Shown: one piece after another, positions 8,236 through 16,391 of the stretch | Numbering within the stretch: position 1 is the stretch's first letter | Layout of the letters: every line of letters starts with the position of its first letter | Assembly (NCBI GenBank): GCA_013216015.1 | Contig: JABSOI010000020.1 | Coordinates: forward strand, 39,488-103,487 | Direction: 5' to 3' | Origin: Alteromonadaceae bacterium | GTDB lineage: Bacteria; Pseudomonadota; Gammaproteobacteria; Enterobacterales; Alteromonadaceae | Length of the DNA: 64,000 nucleotides | The notes under the pieces: model-generated | Told to the model about the DNA's origin: nothing | What the model saw: the letters and a program-made list of their open reading frames with translations, nothing else | The model's database searches: none | Position numbers and translations under genes: made by a program

Positions 8236-9555
8236 CTATAGTATTTTACAATCCGAAATGTAAAGTGCATCGGGTGAGACAAAACCTATCGAAATACCTG
8301 ATTTTTCTTCTTCCCTGTTTTTGAAATAAACGTTTTGCTTCATTTTTCCTGATTTATTACCGAACTGATATTGGATATCTATACTACCGTTACCATAATA
8401 TTTAACTTGATAAGGAAATTGATACTTTCTAGTTTTGCCATTATAACTGGGATCTGCAATACGATACTTCAATGGGCAGCTATTTCTGGCAAGATGCCAT
8501 TTACCATAGCTAGGTCGATACTTTGTAATTGAATATTTTTCTTCCGGCTTAGCTTTACCTTGGGTTACACGATATTCAATCGCAGAATATTTAGCCATGG
8601 CATAAGCTTCTTCAAAAGCTTTTACCGCAATAACTGGCAAGTCGGGCTTTACACCAGTACCTTCCCAGTTAGTTTTAGTTATTGGGTTAATCGCTTTTCC
8701 ATTTGGAATAAAAATAGAAAGGTTTTTTGGTAAATCAAATACCCGACCAGGGTTTGCACCACCTTTAGTCGTTTCCCCAACAATATAGGCTCTTTTTCTA
8801 ACTTTTAGATTATAAGCAAATTCTTCTGCTGCCGAAAATGTATAACTACTGGTAAGAATATAAATTGGCAGATCAGGTTTTTTAACGCCAGGAACCTTAT
8901 CAAGTGTCCAGTATTCTTCTGTGCTATTTGTTTCTCGCCAATAAAGGCTATTAAGATGAGTTTTTTTATCAAAAAAGTAACTACTGATATAACGAACTAA
9001 ATCAGGATCTCCTCCTCCATTTTTTCGTAAATCAATAATTAATGCATCAACATCATTCAATGCTGAAAATATTTTATCTACTTTTACTTTAGCTTTGTGA
9101 TCAGAAGAAAAATAATTAAATGTAATTAATCCAACATTGCCATCAAGGATTTCAGTTTTTTTAAAACCATAATCGTTTTCTATGCCAGTTGGCATCAAGT
9201 TGGAATATGGCTGATGTAACCTAACTCTGATATGTTTATCTAAGGTGAATTCTTGAAGATCATCCGTTAACCTATCAGCGAAAAGATCAAGGTAGTCATA
9301 CCCCAGGTATTCCTTGTTTTTTAATTGCAAACGAATATATTCCCCAGCTTTGCTCCCTACTTCAGGAAATACATAATAATCTTTTAATTGTTTTGCAATC
9401 TTTTCAATAATTATCTGGTGATCTGAAGATGATATAGCACCAGGCTGGCTTGCATAACTGACATTGGTGAACAATGCATTTAAAACAATCGATAAACAGA
9501 AAAACACTGCCAGTTGACTTTTTCTCTCTATCCACTTGTTTTTCACCTTATGCAT
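8236..9555 (-). CDS. Secreted S41-family serine peptidase (C-terminal processing peptidase-like)
   Basis: This is a 439-residue protein. An N-terminal signal peptide is visible: basic MHKVKNKWIERK, then a hydrophobic core ending ALFTNVSYA. An N-terminal cap domain (about 45-120) is followed by the S41 core: VGLITFNYFSS, ALIIDLRKNGGGD, then TSSYTFSAAEEF near residue 240, where the serine before AAEE is the expected nucleophile, and GETTKGGANPG. No PDZ domain is recognisable, so it resembles the IRBP/tricorn-core-like S41 enzymes rather than CtpA. The last 90 residues form an unassigned domain rich in Tyr and Lys. It probably acts in the periplasm or outside the cell. The substrate is unknown. 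It starts at ATG 9555. Confidence 0.8.
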   Translation of the reverse strand: MHKVKNKWIERKSQLAVFFCLSIVLNALFTNVSYASQPGAISSSDHQIIIEKIAKQLKDYYVFPEVGSKAGEYIRLQLKNKEYLGYDYLDLFADRLTDDLQEFTLDKHIRVRLHQPYSNLMPTGIENDYGFKKTEILDGNVGLITFNYFSSDHKAKVKVDKIFSALNDVDALIIDLRKNGGGDPDLVRYISSYFFDKKTHLNSLYWRETNSTEEYWTLDKVPGVKKPDLPIYILTSSYTFSAAEEFAYNLKVRKRAYIVGETTKGGANPGRVFDLPKNLSIFIPNGKAINPITKTNWEGTGVKPDLPVIAVKAFEEAYAMAKYSAIEYRVTQGKAKPEEKYSITKYRPSYGKWHLARNSCPLKYRIADPSYNGKTRKYQFPYQVKYYGNGSIDIQYQFGNKSGKMKQNVYFKNREEEKSGISIGFVSPDALYISDCKIL

Positions 9556-9651
9556 GATGTGTATCCTTAAGTAATTATAACAATTGGCTATGTACCGGTT
9601 AAGTGTTGCTACACCCGTAATTTATTGTTTTATCGATGTTTATTTGTCAGA

Positions 9652-10047
9652 TCAAGATTTCAGCGCATAGGATGGGTTAGCCGCAGGCGTAAGACTGATC
9701 TTTTCATCAATAACATAAAATACCATGCGCTTATAAAGCTGTGTAGCATCTTTTTTAAAATTCACACCTTCTGTTCTTATTTTATCAAGCAATACTGCAT
9801 AGGATGCTTCCCGTGCCCAGGTTTGTCTAATTGATGAGCTGTCAAACCAGAAATTATAGACTTTCGTGCCCAACCATCTTTGAGTTTTACACGATCGAAC
9901 CGCTTTAAAATAGTCGTAATAGTCTGGATTTTTGAATATTGGCTGTAAAAACGAGTGACAATCCATCATTTTTACATATAGAGACTCCGAATTGAAAAAA
10001 GCTACAACACATACGAAGTATGAGTTGTAGAGTTTCTGTTCAGGCAC
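9652..10047 (-). CDS. Orphan protein, 131 residues, 3' end formed by a repeat
   Basis: No domain is recognised. The frame encodes an aromatic-rich soluble protein (NPDYYDYFKAVRSC, YNFWFDSSSIRQTW, LYKRMVFYV). Its last dozen or so codons (LTPAANPSYALKS) lie in a GGATGGGTTAGCC-type repeat half-copy, the same family as the hairpin element at 22288-22395. The original C-terminus may therefore have been replaced. It sits between the S41 peptidase and the FcoT-like gene, all on the minus strand. The start codon at 10047 is uncertain. Confidence 0.4.
   Translation of the reverse strand: MPEQKLYNSYFVCVVAFFNSESLYVKMMDCHSFLQPIFKNPDYYDYFKAVRSCKTQRWLGTKVYNFWFDSSSIRQTWAREASYAVLLDKIRTEGVNFKKDATQLYKRMVFYVIDEKISLTPAANPSYALKS
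9669..9692 (+). repeat. Half-copy of the GGATGGGTTAGCC hairpin repeat
   Basis: It begins AGGATGGGTTAGCCG and matches the left arm of the element at 22288-22395 for about 20 bases. The complementary AACCCATC half is absent and has been replaced by AAGACTGATC. Confidence 0.5.
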
Positions 10048-10111
10048 TAAATAGGTGATATCTTAAATTCTATGCGTAGTTGCCATCTACCACTAAGCTT
10101 GAATCTTCATT

Positions 10112-10642
10112 TTAGCTATCCGATGAATAAAATCCGTGTGGGTCATGATCAAGATAAAAAGCATGACTGGAAATAACCATTTCCTGTTCGTCACCAAGCG
10201 TCACCTCAGTATTATAGACTATCCCTTTAGACGTTTGTCTTTTATAAATAATTTTTAGACTAAAAGGTATTTCATTTGATTCTTTTCGATAAATAGGCGC
10301 ATTGAAATTAAGACTTTGTCGTTTAGCTACAAAAAATCCTAACGTTGGAATTAACTGTTCAATTACACTATCCGCTAATTTATCTTCAGTTATACTCTGT
10401 TCAGCCATCAGTTCACTGAAGCTAAATAGATAAAAAATTTGATTACATATTACTATGGCTTCGGCATTGTTAAGCACTTTAGAGACTCCAGCTGGATTTA
10501 ACCAGGGACCACCTAAGTAAGCCAATTTTCCCGTTATCTCACCTTTTGAATTTATTTCAAATGATTTGAGGTAGATAAATTCATCTTGATAAAGTGATAG
10601 GATTTTTCTTATTTTATCCGTGGAAAAATTATATTGATTCAT
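10112..10642 (-). CDS. FcoT-like hotdog-fold thioesterase
   Basis: This is a 176-residue cytosolic protein. Residues about 35-120 align by eye with mycobacterial FcoT (type III fatty acyl-CoA thioesterase): a 'GKLAYLGG' strand, then NNAEAIVICNQIFYLFSF corresponding to FcoT's FNAVELILCFNQLAY, and AKRQSLNFNAPIYRKE. FcoT relatives release short acyl chains during isonitrile lipopeptide synthesis, but no acyl-ACP ligase, NRPS or oxidase is present here. It follows the sulfotransferase and PLP decarboxylase genes on the same strand (gap 31 bases to the sulfotransferase), which suggests a small metabolite pathway (inference). It starts at ATG 10642 with an AAGGAG-like site. Confidence 0.55.
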   Translation of the reverse strand: MNQYNFSTDKIRKILSLYQDEFIYLKSFEINSKGEITGKLAYLGGPWLNPAGVSKVLNNAEAIVICNQIFYLFSFSELMAEQSITEDKLADSVIEQLIPTLGFFVAKRQSLNFNAPIYRKESNEIPFSLKIIYKRQTSKGIVYNTEVTLGDEQEMVISSHAFYLDHDPHGFYSSDS

Positions 10643-10673
10643 TTTTATTACTCCTTACAAATATTATTAAAGT

Positions 10674-11522
10674 TTAGATTACGGCGTACAAAGCAGCGAG
10701 CGACAAGCAAAAAATGGTAGAAATTGAGAGTGCAAGAGAGGCCGCTCGCCACTTGCTTGCGTTGATTATATATACTCGGAACTGACTTCGGTTGTTGGTC
10801 GTGGGAAAAGGAATATCCTTGGGTATTTCCACTTGTAGGAATTCGCACAGAGGTGCCCAACCTTGGCTTACGTCTAAGACTAGCAATTGATCCTCAGGAA
10901 TTTGGTCAATGACAGATTGGTTGTGCTTCTCGAAGGCTGCTATAGCGGTTTTACGGTCGTCTTGCCATTCGTAGTGACGCTTAAAGGAAGCGTCGTCATC
11001 CATGCCGAGATCGAGTAGGTGGTATCTTCGTGCCTTCTCAGACATATGCTTGAGGTTGTATATACTTTGGGGGAAGTAACGGAAGTATCTGCTGCTTGTA
11101 AACTTCACTAAAGGATGTTTCCATGCCCACACAACTGAACGCTGTATCGACTCAAACCATGAATCACTATCTCTTACTGTCAGGATGAAACGACAATCAG
11201 GGTAAACCTTGATTAACTCTTTCCAGATTACATTCGTGGGTGAATTAAGGGCTGATGGGTAATTCTCAAATGCGACGTCCATGCACTGTTCAATGGCTGT
11301 TGTGCGCGCGACATCGTCTTGACTGTCTTGTTTTGTTTCGAGGAGGATATCAAATAAATTAGAGAGTGCATCCATTCGATTTTTTGATGAGGGATCATCC
11401 TTCAAAAGGTCCATCCACTGATAGATAGGACCTTGTCCAAGGATTTCCAGGGCAGCGTGCAAGGTGTGGGTTCCAGTGCGTCCCAGTCCTAGTCCGACAA
11501 CATTTAATTTGCTTTCTTTCAT
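10674..11522 (-). CDS. Sulfotransferase family protein with C-terminal membrane helix
   Basis: This is a 282-residue protein. It begins with the PAPS 5'-phosphosulfate loop GLGLGRTGTHTLHAAL (residues about 10-25) and has the 3'-phosphate motif RFILTVRDSDSWFES near residue 135, the pattern of the Sulfotransfer_4 group. The middle region carries the usual acidic/aromatic helices (RYHLLDLGM, HNQSVIDQIPEDQLLVLDV). The last 25 residues (ALSISTIFCLSLAALYAVI) form a membrane helix, so the enzyme is probably anchored. The acceptor is unknown. A 204-base gap separates it from the decarboxylase upstream. The downstream gene is the FcoT-like one. Confidence 0.75.
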   Translation of the reverse strand: MKESKLNVVGLGLGRTGTHTLHAALEILGQGPIYQWMDLLKDDPSSKNRMDALSNLFDILLETKQDSQDDVARTTAIEQCMDVAFENYPSALNSPTNVIWKELIKVYPDCRFILTVRDSDSWFESIQRSVVWAWKHPLVKFTSSRYFRYFPQSIYNLKHMSEKARRYHLLDLGMDDDASFKRHYEWQDDRKTAIAAFEKHNQSVIDQIPEDQLLVLDVSQGWAPLCEFLQVEIPKDIPFPTTNNRSQFRVYIINASKWRAASLALSISTIFCLSLAALYAVI

Positions 11523-11726
11523 ATATATAATCCCGATAATTGCATGTGTAAAAAGTTAAAACTTAGCGATAAAATAACAGTAAAATCGATTGAGCATATT
11601 CAATTCAACTTTCCCCATTTATCCGTAGTATATTCACTCATCCCTGCAATTTCTTCGCTGTATCATGAGTAAACTCTGCTGAGTATGTTGGTCTTCTTTA
11701 GTTTTTTATTTAGCTGTAAGTTATTG

Positions 11727-13151
11727 TTATGACGTTATTTGATGATAGATCTGATTAAAATACGAAGCGATCTCAGTCAATGAATCATCGGTAAGGTTTG
11801 CTTGATGAGTGACGACACGAATAAAATAAGGTGAACCGTTAAAATTCGAGTGATTTATATATATTTTTTTATCCGTAACAATTTTGTCATAAATTGCTAA
11901 ATTAAGTTCAGATATTTGTTTTTGTTCAGTCATAGAGTAATCTGAAATCTGTTTTCTCTTCGTAAAATTGATGGGTAAATACCAAAAACACAAATTAAAA
12001 TAACTGGGTTCAACTAAGTGAACAATATGAGTATTATCTAACTGAGCGCGTAAAAATTTAGCATTATGATAGTAGCGTTTGATCTGTGATTGATAGTAAC
12101 TTATCCCTCTGCTTTTTATCATTAACCAGAGTTTAAATGCATAGGGCTCTCTGGAGCACTGCAATGATTTCAAGCCTAAATTGAAATGTGTATTTTGACG
12201 ATTATTAAATAAATAATTGGCTTTATCTGATAATGCAGAGTTCGGCAATACGGATGTATCTCTTACCATTAATGCAGAGCAGAGCAAGGGTGCAGAAAGA
12301 ATTTTATGAAAATCTAAAGTCACTGAATCCGACAGAGATGCTATTTTTCGGAACTGCTCAGCATGTTCCGAAAAAAATACCGCGCCTCCCCAAGCTGCAT
12401 CAATGTGTATCCAAGGGTAAACGTGTTGTAATTTAAAGGTTTTATTTATTTCTTCTAGTGGATCAAATTTCCCTTGATTGGTTGTTCCATACATACAACA
12501 AAAATAAGTAAGCTCTAATTCTTGCTCCTTTATTGATTCAATTAACTCGGTAAGATGTTCAAGATCAACGACACCATTATTTGCAGTTCTCACCCTAAAG
12601 ACATGTTCAACGCCACATGTGCTAATTGCGTTATCAATAGAGTAATGGGTGTGATCAGAAATAATTGTTGCTGCTTGATGGCGTTGCCCCTTACATTGAC
12701 GCAGTGCCAGAACTAAACTATGTAAATTACACATCGTCCCACCTGGATAGAAAATTCCATCTCCTTCAGGATAGCCGACGAGATGTTTCATCATTTCAAT
12801 TAATTCGATTTCACAGTGGGTGAATATTGGGGAACACTCCTCTGTGTGAAGATTCGAATTTAGATAATTGGCGATAAGATCACCGTACACACCGATGGGA
12901 TCTGGGTAAGAAAATAAATATTTAAGGTTGGCTGGGCTGTATGTACTTGGGGTGATTTCAATTGCTAGTTGAGTGAATTCTTTAAGCTGGGCTAATTTAT
13001 CAGCTTCATTACATAGCTCTAGTCCATTGAGTAGATCTAAGCAACGAGTAATATCTATGTGTGGTAAATCGTCTTTATAAATTTGAGCTGTGCTACGTTG
13101 TGCAAAATAATCAGTCAGTTCTATCGCAGGGTTTTCTTTATTTGTTATCAT
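11727..13151 (-). CDS. PLP-dependent group II decarboxylase (glutamate/cysteine-sulfinate/aspartate decarboxylase type)
   Basis: This is a 474-residue enzyme. Landmarks are FYPGGTMCNLHSLVLALR (cofactor-phosphate region), SDHTHYSI, YGTTNQGKFDPLEEI, WIHIDAAWGGAVFF near residue 252, and the PLP lysine in LDFHKILSAPLLCSAL near residue 281. Family members usually have NPHK at that lysine, but here it is DFHK. Enzymes of this group remove the alpha-carboxylate of Glu, Asp or cysteine sulfinate. The substrate cannot be fixed from sequence. With a sulfotransferase and a thioesterase following on the same strand it could supply an amine for a small molecule, for example taurine- or beta-alanine-like (speculative). 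It starts at ATG 13151. Confidence 0.8.
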   Translation of the reverse strand: MITNKENPAIELTDYFAQRSTAQIYKDDLPHIDITRCLDLLNGLELCNEADKLAQLKEFTQLAIEITPSTYSPANLKYLFSYPDPIGVYGDLIANYLNSNLHTEECSPIFTHCEIELIEMMKHLVGYPEGDGIFYPGGTMCNLHSLVLALRQCKGQRHQAATIISDHTHYSIDNAISTCGVEHVFRVRTANNGVVDLEHLTELIESIKEQELELTYFCCMYGTTNQGKFDPLEEINKTFKLQHVYPWIHIDAAWGGAVFFSEHAEQFRKIASLSDSVTLDFHKILSAPLLCSALMVRDTSVLPNSALSDKANYLFNNRQNTHFNLGLKSLQCSREPYAFKLWLMIKSRGISYYQSQIKRYYHNAKFLRAQLDNTHIVHLVEPSYFNLCFWYLPINFTKRKQISDYSMTEQKQISELNLAIYDKIVTDKKIYINHSNFNGSPYFIRVVTHQANLTDDSLTEIASYFNQIYHQITS

Positions 13152-13196
13152 GGTATTTCCATTACGCTGCTTATGTTTACATTCTAAAAAATGAAA

Positions 13197-13424
13197 CTAT
13201 GTTAATCTTTCATCTTTATCCCTAACTTGTTCATCGTCAGCACAATATGGTTCAAGTGCTTTGTCTCCTGAAACAGCATATGCTTTGTCATTGTCAAGCC
13301 ATTTTTTTAATGACAATAATGAAATTGAATCTTGAAATTCATTATCTTTATCTTTGTTGAACGGAGGTTTTCTAGTGAAATACCTGTCTAAAATATCTTC
13401 ACCATCAATTTCTTGTTTATCTAA
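13197..13424 (-). pseudogene. Remnant of a PIN_12 (DUF4935) domain protein
   Basis: A minus-strand frame of about 75 codons without a start encodes DILDRYFTRKPPFNKDKDNEF, SISLLSLKKWL and YAVSGDKALEPYC. That is the C-terminal part of the PIN-like DUF4935 family (KPPF...EFPDA...L..W...VSGDKD). The frame opens after a TAA at 13425-13427. The family consists of predicted RNases, often in defence or toxin contexts. The adjacent frame at 13443-13685 may be the shifted N-terminal continuation. Confidence 0.5.
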
Positions 13425-13442
13425 TTATCAACATAGATAACA

Positions 13443-13685
13443 TTACCCTCTAACATTAACTATCTCGTCAGTATTTACAACCTTTTCTTCCGCCTCTTTT
13501 GCTTTAGCGTTAGCTAAGTTCGGGTCTGTAGGTAATACGTGTAATTTGTTATCACATCTCTTTTCTGATGACTTTTTCTCCATCTCCACGTCATACTTTG
13601 ATCTATCTTTAGAGTATGCCCGTTTGATTGTATGATAGACCGCTATCAGATAGCGATAGATCAATCTAAATGATAGCATTACCAT
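13443..13685 (-). CDS. Unrecognised 80-codon frame, possibly decayed part of the PIN_12 gene
   Basis: The frame encodes a basic, lysine-rich segment (YHTIKRAYSKDRSKY, EKKSSEKRCDNK) followed by NAKAKEAEEKVVNTDEI. No family is recognised. Its C-terminus points into the PIN_12 remnant 18 bases away in another frame, so it may be the broken upstream half of that gene rather than a gene of its own. Confidence 0.2.
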   Translation of the reverse strand: MVMLSFRLIYRYLIAVYHTIKRAYSKDRSKYDVEMEKKSSEKRCDNKLHVLPTDPNLANAKAKEAEEKVVNTDEIVNVRG

Positions 13686-14054
13686 AAAGATCCTAAATGA
13701 TAGATTATTACGTCGAACAAAAAAACCAATCTTCTAGTCTGATGTAAATATTTCAAAAACACCACTCTAAATTGTCACAAAGTAATAATTAATATTTTTA
13801 GACTCCGCTAGAATAAAGGGCTTCAAGAGGGATTTCCTAGGTATAACAAGAAGTACATCTTTTCCACACGCATATTCCATACGAATATCCGCAACATCTA
13901 TACCCGCCAAGGAGGCGAGTTTCATGGCTACATACTCAGATTTAACTACATCGTAAGTATCATTTGATGCCGAACTTTAGCGATATAGTTCGCATCCACA
14001 GCGGTAATCGTCTCTTTAGGACGTGCCCCTCCAATACTTGAACCATGAAAAAGT

Positions 14055-15093
14055 GGCTCTGTTCCATCAAATTGTTGTCTATACTAATAAGTGTACGTAA
14101 CTTGCTGAGATTAAAGGTAATGAAGACAAAATTATTTATAGGTAAACTTAACCAGATAACAAAGACACTTTTATCCATGACACCAGCTCAAAGAGAGGTA
14201 GTTCACCAGTCAATACAGGTATCAGATAGCGAAATTTCGATGAATGAGATAATTCAACCACTTTTCGATGTTTCAGCAGAGTGTCCACATTGTCATTCTT
14301 GTCATTTGAAAAGATGGGGAAAATCGGGAGTAATACAAAGATATCGCTGCAACGATTGCTTCAAGACCTTTAATAATAAGACTAACACCCCTTTAGCAAA
14401 GTTACATAAATCTCATCTTTGGGAGGAATATGCACGTTGTATGGTTTTGAAATTAACCCTAAGAGAAGCCGCCTCTATTTGTAATATAAACCTTAAGACT
14501 GCATTTTTATGGCGTCACCGCTTTCTTATAGCACAATAGGGATAAAATCAGGATAAACTCTCAGGTATTATCGAGGTAGACGAGTTTTTTCTTGCCCATT
14601 CAGAAAAGGGTAATAAAAATCTACCTAGCGATAAAAATGCAAGAAAACGAGGCGGTAATATTGATAAAAGAACTAAAGATGGGTAAGTCACCGTTCTCCT
14701 TTCAATAGACCGTAGTAACCATATGATAAACCCTATTTTATCTTCCGATAATGCCATTGAAATATCATCAAACCTAGCGCCTTGTTTGACCGAAAACTCT
14801 GTTTTATGTAGTGATGGTGCTTGGCCTTATGTGACCATTGCAGAAGAAGTTAATTGTGATCATAAACGCTTAGTTAATGACAAGGATCGAGTATTAGATA
14901 AGGTTTATCACATTCAAACAGTTAATGGTGCTATCGCCCATTTCAAAAGCTGGGTTAACGGAAAAATGAAAGGTGTAGCAACAAAGTATTTAGCTAATTA
15001 TCTCGCTTGGTTTAAAGAAAGTAGTGCAAAGCTGGATTTTCAACAAATATTGGTTGCTGCATATGGAGGACAACAGTATTATGGAACATAGCC
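14055..15093 (+). mobile_element. IS1595-family insertion sequence (decayed), 1039 bp
   Basis: The ends are GGCTCTGTTCCATCAAATTG at 14055 and, reverse-complemented, GGCTATGTTCCATAATACTG at 15093, imperfect inverted repeats starting GGCT. Both sides carry the 8-bp direct repeat GAAAAAGT (14047-14054 and 15094-15101), the target-duplication size known for IS1595-type elements. It is inserted in the hipA reading frame. The transposase has three in-frame stops. Confidence 0.85.
14120..15091 (+). pseudogene. IS1595-family transposase with three in-frame stop codons
   Basis: The frame starts at ATG 14120 (MKTKLFIGKLNQITKTL) and contains a zinc-ribbon (CPHCHSCHLKRWGKSG, YRCNDCFKTFN), an HTH segment (TLREAASICNINLKTAFLWRHR) and the DDE-type core: IIEVDEFFL, then CSDGAWPYV, and AHFKSWVNGKMKGVATKYL. 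In the same frame lie TAG at 14537, TAA at 14543 and TAA at 14684, so no full protein is made. The TAG that ends it lies inside the right inverted repeat. Confidence 0.8.
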
Positions 15094-15583
15094 GAAAAAG
15101 TGCATTCTCAAGTTCATCAGGTATCCTCACACCTTCTCCAACTAGTTTAGTCGCTTATATAGGTCATCAAGACTAGCTTCGGCCTGTCTTGGAATATACG
15201 CGCTACTGGAGACCTGAAAGTCCAGTGAACCAATTCTATCTGAGCTTGAATTCATTAAGTATGTCATTTCAGATAAAACAATATCTCTGTAGCCATCACC
15301 CTTTGCTTTATCTGCATCTGTAGCCAATCTTGTGTTAATTACCCTTCTTCCCCATGCATCAGGAGATGCATCCCTTAAAGATGGAAAGTTAACCATTCCA
15401 AGCGGAGGTTCTTTTTTCCCAATTTCCAGGGGCAGCTCTGAATGATAAATGGGTTCTCGATTTTTTCGTTCTAAGTATGAACGACCATAATTAAATGACT
15501 GGATATTTGTGACAGGGTCAACTTCTAATAAACTTGCTACAACTGGCTCAATGCTTCCGCTAAGCCATTTCCAAACATAACAG

Positions 15584-15904
15584 CTAGAAATCGTCATTTA
15601 TTCTATCCTGTTTTTTTGTTACGCGTTTTGGTAGTAATGCTTCTATAGCTTTAGTTTTAGATATTGCAATAGTAAATCTTCCTTGATCAGCTTCAAATAA
15701 CTGAACACCTAATATATGTGCAGCCTCAAAGTAAGTCCCCACAGATACCGTTGGTGAACCACTTAGTAAGCTTTTTATTGTAGGGAATGAAGCCCCTAAC
15801 CTGCTCCCAAGTTCCTTAATGCTTAACTTTTTTTGTTTTCTGCTAATTTCAAGTAATGTAGCAAAATGTTTAAGCGCAGCATTTGTTTGTGTGCTCACAC
15901 GCAT
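15584..15904 (-). CDS. hipB: HipB-type Xre antitoxin/regulator of the broken hipBA
   Basis: This is a 106-residue protein with an Xre-type helix-turn-helix at about residues 15-70 (ISRKQKKLSIKELGSRLGASFPTIKSLLSG). It overlaps the hipA start by 14 bases, as expected for a HipB antitoxin. HipB dimers bind palindromic operators and cover the HipA toxin. Two large palindromes lie upstream at 15917-16066. The gene is intact although its toxin partner is not, so it could still act as a DNA-binding repressor. It starts at ATG 15904. Confidence 0.7.
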   Translation of the reverse strand: MRVSTQTNAALKHFATLLEISRKQKKLSIKELGSRLGASFPTIKSLLSGSPTVSVGTYFEAAHILGVQLFEADQGRFTIAISKTKAIEALLPKRVTKKQDRINDDF

Positions 15905-15916
15905 AATGACACCATA

Positions 15917-15965
15917 GTTAAAATAAAGTTGAACTAAGCCGCGCTTAGCTCAAATATATTTTAAC
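15917..15965. promoter_or_regulatory. 49-bp palindrome 1, likely HipB operator
   Basis: The left arm GTTAAAATAAAGTTGAACTA and the right arm read in reverse (GTTAAAATATATTTGAGCTA) match at most positions around a GCCGCGC-type centre. It lies 13 bases upstream of the hipB start, where an autoregulatory operator is expected. A second copy of the same length is at 16018-16066. Confidence 0.55.
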
Positions 15966-16017
15966 TTTAGCATCACAAAATGATTATGTCCAAATTTATA
16001 CATTCATACTTAGCAAA

Positions 16018-16066
16018 GTTAAAATATAAGTGAGCTAAGGCCTCCTTAACTCAATTATATTTTAAC
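16018..16066. promoter_or_regulatory. 49-bp palindrome 2, second likely HipB operator
   Basis: The arms GTTAAAATATAAGTGAGCTA and (reverse complement) GTTAAAATATAATTGAGTTA are nearly identical to each other and to palindrome 1. The start-to-start distance between the two palindromes is 101 bp, close to a whole number of helix turns, which would allow cooperative binding or looping (inference). Confidence 0.55.
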
Positions 16067-16391
16067 TTTAGCCGTTTATTGCGATTCATATCTATTCTAT
16101 CTATATAATGCAGATAATCCGAATTTAGGTAGCTAAAATCCGCGATAAAACATCAATTTATTATAGTGTTAACTAAACTGTAATTATCAAATCTGTTATA
16201 ACAATTATTGGTTTTATGCAGTTTAAATATATATCGAAGCTATATTAGAGAGGGTGTGTAACTTTACCAAAATAAATAAGCCCCTTAGAACTTTACAGTT
16301 AAAAGAGGCATTAATATCATCAACTTGTTTTAAAGAAATATATTCAACTTTAAACCTAATACAAGCCGACATTTATTTCTTTATGTAACCA
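16067..16391. other. Intergenic region between palindrome 2 and ssb
   Basis: About 325 AT-rich bases with no supported gene. It is downstream of the ssb stop and upstream of the hipB operators. No strong hairpin-plus-T-run terminator is seen. Confidence 0.35.

Larger units (their letters stand above)
13840..15597 (-). pseudogene. hipA: hipA toxin kinase, frameshifted and split by an insertion sequence
   Basis: The 5' part (15597 down to about 15142) encodes a normal HipA N-terminus with RDASPDAWGRRVI and FQVSSSAYIP. Near 15150 the frame ends at a TAG, and the sequence resumes one frame over as ATKLVGEGVRIPDELENALFR, consistent with loss of one G. An IS (14055-15093) is inserted there. Beyond it the gene continues SSIGGARPKETI, is shifted again, and reads ASNDTYDVVKSEYVAMKLA, AGIDVADI and finally CGKDVLLV. 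The kinase catalytic loop and DxNP region are absent. Intact HipA proteins phosphorylate glutamyl-tRNA synthetase, so this copy cannot. The start overlaps the hipB stop by 14 bases. Confidence 0.8.
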
